Below are positions 61,301 to 64,000 of a DNA stretch of 64,000 nucleotides, piece by piece. The notes under the pieces are model-generated. The model saw only the letters and a program-made list of their open reading frames with translations. It was not told where the DNA came from and did no database searches. Every line of letters starts with the position of its first letter. The stretch's first letter is position 1. A program made the position numbers and the translations under genes. This DNA comes from Byssochlamys sp. IMV 00236 (taxonomy: Eukaryota; Ascomycota; Eurotiomycetes; Eurotiales; Thermoascaceae), in assembly GCA_001931875.2 (NCBI GenBank), contig MSJH02000828.1, positions 212,374-276,373 of the forward strand. The letters are read 5' to 3'.

Positions 61301-61602
61301 TTTTTATAATCTTATTAAGTAATATTAGTATAGAATAATTATTTAATAGTGCCTAAAATATCTGCTATTATTAATATAGCTAATTACTTTCTAATATAAT
61401 CTATATTTTAATACTTCTTATATATACTAAAAATTTCACTATTTAGCAAGAGTTTAAGGCAATAATTAATAATATAGATATAATATCTAATAATTAATAA
61501 TTTAAAAGAGGAGAGATTAAATTACTAAATCTAATTAGTAATAATAAGGATATAGATAATATATTAGAAAGAGAGATAAATATAGATAATAAAGATTATT
61601 AA

Positions 61603-64000
61603 ATAAAGCAGTTTAGGGGTTAAGGTCTTTTAAATATTTAAATAGATTAACCTATTACTAAGTCTATTTATAATAAAGGAGAATAATTAGATAAATTGCC
61701 TATACCTAGAGTTTCTATTATAGTAAGGAGAATTAGTATAAAGAATGTAATTAGTTAAGAGGTTATATACTTTTACTTAAAGTCTTTAAAAAGTCTATAA
61801 ATAAAGCAGGAGAAGAGAAAGGATAGTAAAGAGATATCTTTTAGTTATTTAGAATAAAATAATTAGCTTTTCCTTTCTATTATTATTTAGTATCAGTTCA
61901 GCATTAGATTATTATTAGTTTACTATATTAGTTTATAGCTAGAGCTTCTCCTCTAGCTTTACTCTAAGCTTTAAAGCCAAATACCCTTTTTTTCTTTCTT
62001 AATACCTACTTACTTAAAGACTCTATATTAAGTCTTAATATATCTTCCTATAATAAATTAAAGCTAAATATAGGGGGTATTAAAATATTAAGTAAAAATA
62101 AAAAAGAAAGGAGAATTAGAAACTAAGATTAAAGCTAAAGCTAAGGAAAGAAATAAAAAATAGTAAAAAAATAAGTAAAATAGCTAAAAAAGATTACTAC
62201 TATAAATAAAAAGAGATAAATATATCTCTTAAATTAGCAGAAATAGTAAATATAATATAAAATAAAAATATATATTAATAATAAGAGAAAGGAAAGACTA
62301 TTAAATATAAAAAAGAGCTTAATAAATATAAAAGGGAAATAAAAATTTAAAAGGAATAAGAAATTATTAAATAAGAACTATTTATTAAAAAGTAGAAGAA
62401 TTTCTTATTATTATCTTTATTATTATTCCTTTAAAAAAATATAGAGAAAAGCACTAATCTTTTTAGTATTAGTTAAGATAAAAAGACTCTTAGCTTCTTA
62501 ATATTACTAAATCTAAAGGTATAAATAGCTTAGGCATTTAAAAATATAGGACTATTAATAATATAGCTAATCTAGGTTATATTAGCTCTATAAATACTAA
62601 TACTTAAAAATCTTAGGGTATTATATTTTAAAGGAGATAATATTATTTATTACCTAAGGCTTTTTAAAAAATTATATAAGGTAAATTAATTCTTAAAAAA
62701 GGAAAAAACTAAATAGTTTATAGACTATTATAGCCTATTAATATTATTATAAATAAATACTTAATCTAAATATAAAGAGAAAAACTACCTAAAACTAGTA
62801 GAAGTAATTAAATAAGAATATACTTACTATAATAAATACTAAAAGAAATATAATATTTAATAACTAAAAAGATTTAAAAATATAAAATATAATAGCTTTA
62901 AGAACCTAAAAAAATATAATTAAAAATATTAAGCTATATTAGAAGCGCTAATAACTTTAAATAAATTAAGCTAATACTTATAAAGAATTTAATATTTTTA
63001 AAGACTTTTAAAAAAGCTTAAGCAATAAATAATTTAAGAATTAAATATAGACTATTATATTCTATCTACTATTAAATATACTAATTTTTATAAGGAAATA
63101 ATAAATAAAGTAAGAATAATTAAAACCTTTTATTATCTTAATAATAATAAACTAGAGAAAGATTAAGATATAATAGCTTTAATAAAAGAAAAGATAACTA
63201 AAAAAAATAATATATAATTTCTTATTAAATTTAATAAAACTTACCTAAATAAAAATAAGAATAAGATTAAATAATAGAGTATTAAAGTAAAGTTAATAGA
63301 GTAATTATAAATTAATTAATTAATAAAAAAGTTTAAGAAGTTAAAACTATATAATATATAGTATATAGGGAGGCCTAATAATAATATACCTAATACTAGT
63401 ATAAATATATAAGCTAAGATATCTTTAGAATTTAACCTAATTAGAAAATCTAAAATATTTCTAAACTTATATAACTTCTATTAAGCTCTTAATTATATCT
63501 AATCCTACTGCCTAGATTTAAAAAGCCTCTTAAATTAGAAGCTTATCTATTAGAGAGAAGACTATAAACTTTACTTTAGGCTAGAAAGATAGAATAAAGA
63601 AGTTATTTATCTTATATAAGGAAATATATTATAAAAAGAGATTATTAAATAAAGACTAAAGGAAGAATAAAAGAATATTAGCTTAATTAGATATAATATC
63701 TAGTTAATTATGCTAAAATAGCTTAAGAATAACTTAAGCTCTAAGAAAAAAGCTAGGGATATTATAAAAAATTATTATTCTATTAATATAATAAGATTAG
63801 ATAAGCCTTAAGAAATAAAAAAAAGATAAAGCAGGATTAAATAATTATATAAAGAAAAATTATAGAAAATAATTAAATAAAAATAAAGATTTCTTTTAAT
63901 TAAGATAAACTAATTTAGCAATTATTAGCCTTTAAATATAACTAAGAAAATAAGAATAGTTAAAGAAAAAATAAAAAATATGCCTAAATAAAGTAAGGAT
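61603..64000. other. Purine-rich degraded relic at window end
   Basis: From about 62,090 the plus strand is strongly A/G-rich with Lys/Glu-like codons interrupted by stops, resembling a mutated gag-like or coiled-coil coding region. A GC-richer patch sits at 61,910-61,990. It continues past the window; no family was identified. Confidence 0.4.

Larger units (their letters stand above)
53167..61602. other. Unassigned degraded coding relic carrying the palindromes
   Basis: Between the gypsy element and about 61.6 kb, frames with stops still show runs of amino-acid-like sequence (for example around 56590-57320), suggesting one large or several nested dead elements. I could not match any to a family. 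The palindrome copies lie within it in all three phases. Confidence 0.5.
40800..64000. other. AT-rich, RIP-like heterochromatin block
   Basis: From about 40.8 kb to the window end the DNA is dominated by A and T, with TA the commonest dinucleotide and CA/TG rare. Every frame is full of stops, apart from GC-richer stretches inside the first transposon. Recognisable transposon relics with transition-only differences lie within it. This is the pattern of repeat-induced point mutation in ascomycetes and suggests a pericentromeric, centromeric or subtelomeric position. No intact gene was found. Confidence 0.9.

Overview
This window is filamentous ascomycete nuclear DNA, most likely Eurotiales (Aspergillus/Penicillium type). 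The evidence is gene density, short introns of about 50-110 nt with GTAAGT/GTGAGT-like donors, the opsB-like GPI-anchored aspartic protease, and fungal forms of complex I subunits. The genus is an inference. I rebuilt exon structures by eye from splice sites, phase and family knowledge; none was checked by alignment or transcripts.

Bases 1 to about 39,400 are ordinary gene-rich euchromatin with about 20 genes on both strands. In order: a conserved protein of unknown function; Ups2-type lipid transfer protein; Dot5-type nuclear peroxiredoxin; complex I 21.3 kDa-type subunit; a DUF1761-like membrane protein; EFM6-type methyltransferase; Mpp10; a short-chain dehydrogenase; complex I PSST/NDUFS7; TRAPP subunit Tca17/TRAPPC2L; Afg1-type ATPase; mitochondrial malonyl-CoA:ACP transacylase; Nup133; Fcf2; purine nucleoside phosphorylase; mitochondrial ribosomal protein S10; mitochondrial TrpRS; an OpsB-like protease; an F-box protein; and a secreted oxalate decarboxylase. 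Seven or eight serve mitochondria (respiration, translation, lipid transfer, type II fatty acid synthesis, quality control) and two or three serve ribosome biogenesis or translation factors. They are not one pathway.

From about 39,400 to 40,840 gene content fades. A GC-rich island at 40,531-40,795 looks like the stranded 3' end of a membrane-protein gene. From about 40,800 to the window end (more than 23 kb) the DNA is extremely AT-rich, full of TA dinucleotides and stop codons, and behaves like a repeat-induced point mutation (RIP) heterochromatin block. It holds a 2.06 kb pogo/Fot-type DNA transposon (40,844-42,903) with about 45 bp terminal inverted repeats that differ only by transitions. 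It also holds a 6.1 kb Ty3/gypsy element (47,065-53,161) with two 340 bp LTRs, an ATAAA target duplication and an RT catalytic motif turned into YLNN. The other blocks could not be assigned.

The least explained feature is a 16 bp palindrome (consensus TCTAACTTAAGTTAGA) found 17 times between 53.46 and 61.21 kb and nowhere else that I could see in the window. It starts just after a hairpin with a run of eight Gs. It falls in all three codon phases, so it looks like a DNA-level element, such as transposon binding sites or a tiny inserted palindrome, not a protein repeat.
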